The position numbers and the translations under genes are program-made. A stretch of DNA of 64,000 nt from Apilactobacillus quenuiae (GTDB lineage Bacteria > Bacillota > Bacilli > Lactobacillales > Lactobacillaceae), in the NCBI RefSeq assembly GCF_002994005.1, contig NZ_POSN01000001.1, positions 62,001 to 126,000 on the forward strand. Direction: 5' to 3'. A model generated the notes under the pieces. That model did no database searches and was not told the DNA's origin. It saw nothing but the letters and a program-made list of their open reading frames with translations. This document shows, one piece after another, positions 62,698 through 64,000 of this stretch (position 1 is its first letter; each line of letters starts with the position of its first letter).

Positions 62698-64000
62698 TAT
62701 AGATTTAAATCTTGTTTATAATTTAATTTGGAGAAGTCAGTGGACATTGATATTAATTGGTATGCTAATTTCTGATATTCTTTCAGTACATATTCGGCAT
62801 TTTTATTACACATTATTGTTAGGTATTTTGATAAATCTTTTTGACTGCTATATTCATGATCCACCTTTAATACAAATTGCCTCATATTTATATTTAGTTT
62901 TTCTTGAGTATTTTCTAAAAGATTATTGAATTGTAAATAATGAGGGTCTACTAGCACTCCAACAATTTTAAATATCCAGTATGCTGACTTAGGGCTATAT
63001 TCCATTTTTCCTTTTTTATATTCAGCTAAAGTATCACTAATTCCGGCAAAAAAAGGCACAAAAACACTTTGTGCAGCGACACCCATCGCAAGCCAATGGA
63101 TTCCTGATATTTCATTAGGCATATTTGGTCTTATTTGTAGCACATGAGCTTCTTGAGTTTTAGCCAGGCTAATAGGTCGATACTTAGTTTTATCTTCTTT
63201 AGACCCATTACCAATAGGATCATATGGTGTACCTTGATAATGTGATGATAAAAACGACTTAGCATCATCAACTGATAATAAATGTGAAGCTTTTCTAATG
63301 AATGGTAATTCATGGCTTTCTGGATATTGTTTAATTTCTGGATTAAATATTTTTTGTCCATACCATACTCTTGGATTATTATAATAAATATCTGTTAAGT
63401 TATGAGTGCCAAATATATGTCTAAAATTAAATTCTCCATTCAAATCTGGGTTTAGATGATTGTCTTTTACAAAATCTTGAATACCTTTGGACCACATAAA
63501 ATTATTTTTATCATTAAAATTAATTTTTCTGATAGATATTTGGTTAGAGACAACTGCATAGCAATTATCAGGAATTCTCATTGCAACCCAGTAATGACCA
63601 GATCCGGTTTCTAAATACCATACTTCTTTATTGTCAGAAAATAAAACCCCGTTAGACTCACATGTACCATATTTACTAATAATTTTTCCTAAACGTGTTA
63701 CACCTTGTCTAGCAGATTTAATGTATGGCAAAACAACTGATACCATTGCTTCCTCTCCAATACCATCTTTTACTAATGGATCGTATCCCAATACATGACT
63801 ATTAGCATATGCACTTTCAGTTGCACTCATTGCTACACCATATTCGTTAATGCCATCTTCCTCAAATTTTCCATATTTGTCTGTCCATTCAGGAGTAGCG
63901 GTGTATTTATATTGAATTTTAGGTAGTTTAATTTTAAACTTATTATCATTAGATTTAAATTCTTGTACATTTTGATATTCTTTATGTTGATGGACGATAA
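62697..64000 (-). CDS. pepD: C69-family dipeptidase, PepD-like (5' end beyond the right edge)
   Basis: At least 434 codons are open to the window edge. The frame does not start at the Met at 63830: upstream residues read ATPEWTDKYGKFEEDGINEYGVAMSATES, which is the expected N-terminal part of C69 dipeptidases. So the true start and the N-terminal nucleophile Cys lie beyond base 64000. Recognisable segments are LGYDPLVKDGIGEEAMVSVVLPY and SARQGVTRLGKII, then NGVLFSDNKEVWYLETGSGHYWVAMRIPDNCYAVV. PepD hydrolyses dipeptides from imported peptides. It converges with rplS at a shared terminator. Confidence 0.9.
   Translation of the reverse strand, partial: IVHQHKEYQNVQEFKSNDNKFKIKLPKIQYKYTATPEWTDKYGKFEEDGINEYGVAMSATESAYANSHVLGYDPLVKDGIGEEAMVSVVLPYIKSARQGVTRLGKIISKYGTCESNGVLFSDNKEVWYLETGSGHYWVAMRIPDNCYAVVSNQISIRKINFNDKNNFMWSKGIQDFVKDNHLNPDLNGEFNFRHIFGTHNLTDIYYNNPRVWYGQKIFNPEIKQYPESHELPFIRKASHLLSVDDAKSFLSSHYQGTPYDPIGNGSKEDKTKYRPISLAKTQEAHVLQIRPNMPNEISGIHWLAMGVAAQSVFVPFFAGISDTLAEYKKGKMEYSPKSAYWIFKIVGVLVDPHYLQFNNLLENTQEKLNINMRQFVLKVDHEYSSQKDLSKYLTIMCNKNAEYVLKEYQKLAYQLISMSTDFSKLNYKQDLNL

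Noticed and set aside
63131-63361. 76-codon minus-strand frame, and a 60-codon plus-strand frame at 62747-62929, within the dipeptidase region
   Set aside because: Both are alternative-frame readings inside the conserved pepD gene without start signals.
1-64000. CRISPR array, insertion sequence, prophage or toxin-antitoxin pair
   Set aside because: No spaced direct repeats, transposase, integrase or phage genes, and no terminal inverted repeats were seen; gene order is core chromosomal throughout.

Overview
The window is a very AT-rich (about 30% GC by eye), gene-dense stretch of chromosome from a low-GC Firmicute. It most likely belongs to Lactobacillaceae. The evidence is the gene order (pheST, mltG, udk, greA; pbp2b, rpmG, 5-FCL, rhomboid, yqgQ, glcK, rhodanese; glnRA; rplU, prp, rpmA; efp, nusB, folD, xseAB, ispA, tlyA, recN, gmk, rpoZ, coaBC, priA, fmt, rsmB, stp, pknB, rsgA, rpe, thiN; recG, plsX, acpP, rnc, smc, ftsY, ylxM, ffh; rpsP, khpA, rimM, trmD, rplS), a DUF3042 gene and a C69 dipeptidase. 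The extreme AT content and compact genes suggest one of the small-genome, insect- or flower-associated heterofermentative lactobacilli (Apilactobacillus/Fructilactobacillus-like). That genus-level guess is inference. No mobile element, prophage, CRISPR array or rRNA was seen. The only tRNA found is tRNA-Arg(UCU).

Layout. 1-2.5 kb: the start of a zinc alcohol dehydrogenase (minus strand, runs off the left edge), divergent from an ArlRS-like two-component system, with a perfect 30-bp palindrome between them. 2.5-5.5 kb: YidC insertase and acylphosphatase (minus), then an rRNA methyltransferase, an HD-domain protein and an HxlR regulator. 5.5-11.7 kb: a T-box leader controlling pheST, followed by mltG, udk and greA. 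11.7-14.3 kb: a large YfhO membrane protein (minus). 14.3-19.6 kb: elongasome PBP and the glcK cluster. 19.6-23.4 kb: DUF3042 (minus), miaA, a glnRA operon with a clear GlnR operator, and a degenerate dUTPase-like gene. 23.4-24.7 kb: tRNA-Arg, the L21 leader and rplU-prp-rpmA. 24.8-44.0 kb: one long run of translation, nucleotide, DNA-repair and cell-wall-signalling genes, many overlapping by 1-8 bases. 44.0-57.4 kb: rpmB (minus), the Asp23/FakA pair, recG, lipid-synthesis genes and the SMC/SRP cluster. 57.5-60.2 kb: a MoxR AAA+ ATPase, a VWA-domain protein and a 98-residue orphan, placed between ffh and rpsP. 60.3-62.6 kb: the rpsP-khpA-rimM-trmD group and rplS. The right edge holds a partial C69 dipeptidase (minus).

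Most of the window is conserved core genome. The parts most worth following up are the MoxR/VWA/98-residue locus; two enzyme-family proteins that appear to have lost catalytic residues (a dUTPase-like protein after glnA and a rhodanese-like protein after glcK); the lack of argR at its usual place before recN; and several regulatory elements read directly from the sequence (T-box, GlnR box, L21 leader, divergent palindrome, repeated extended -10 promoters).
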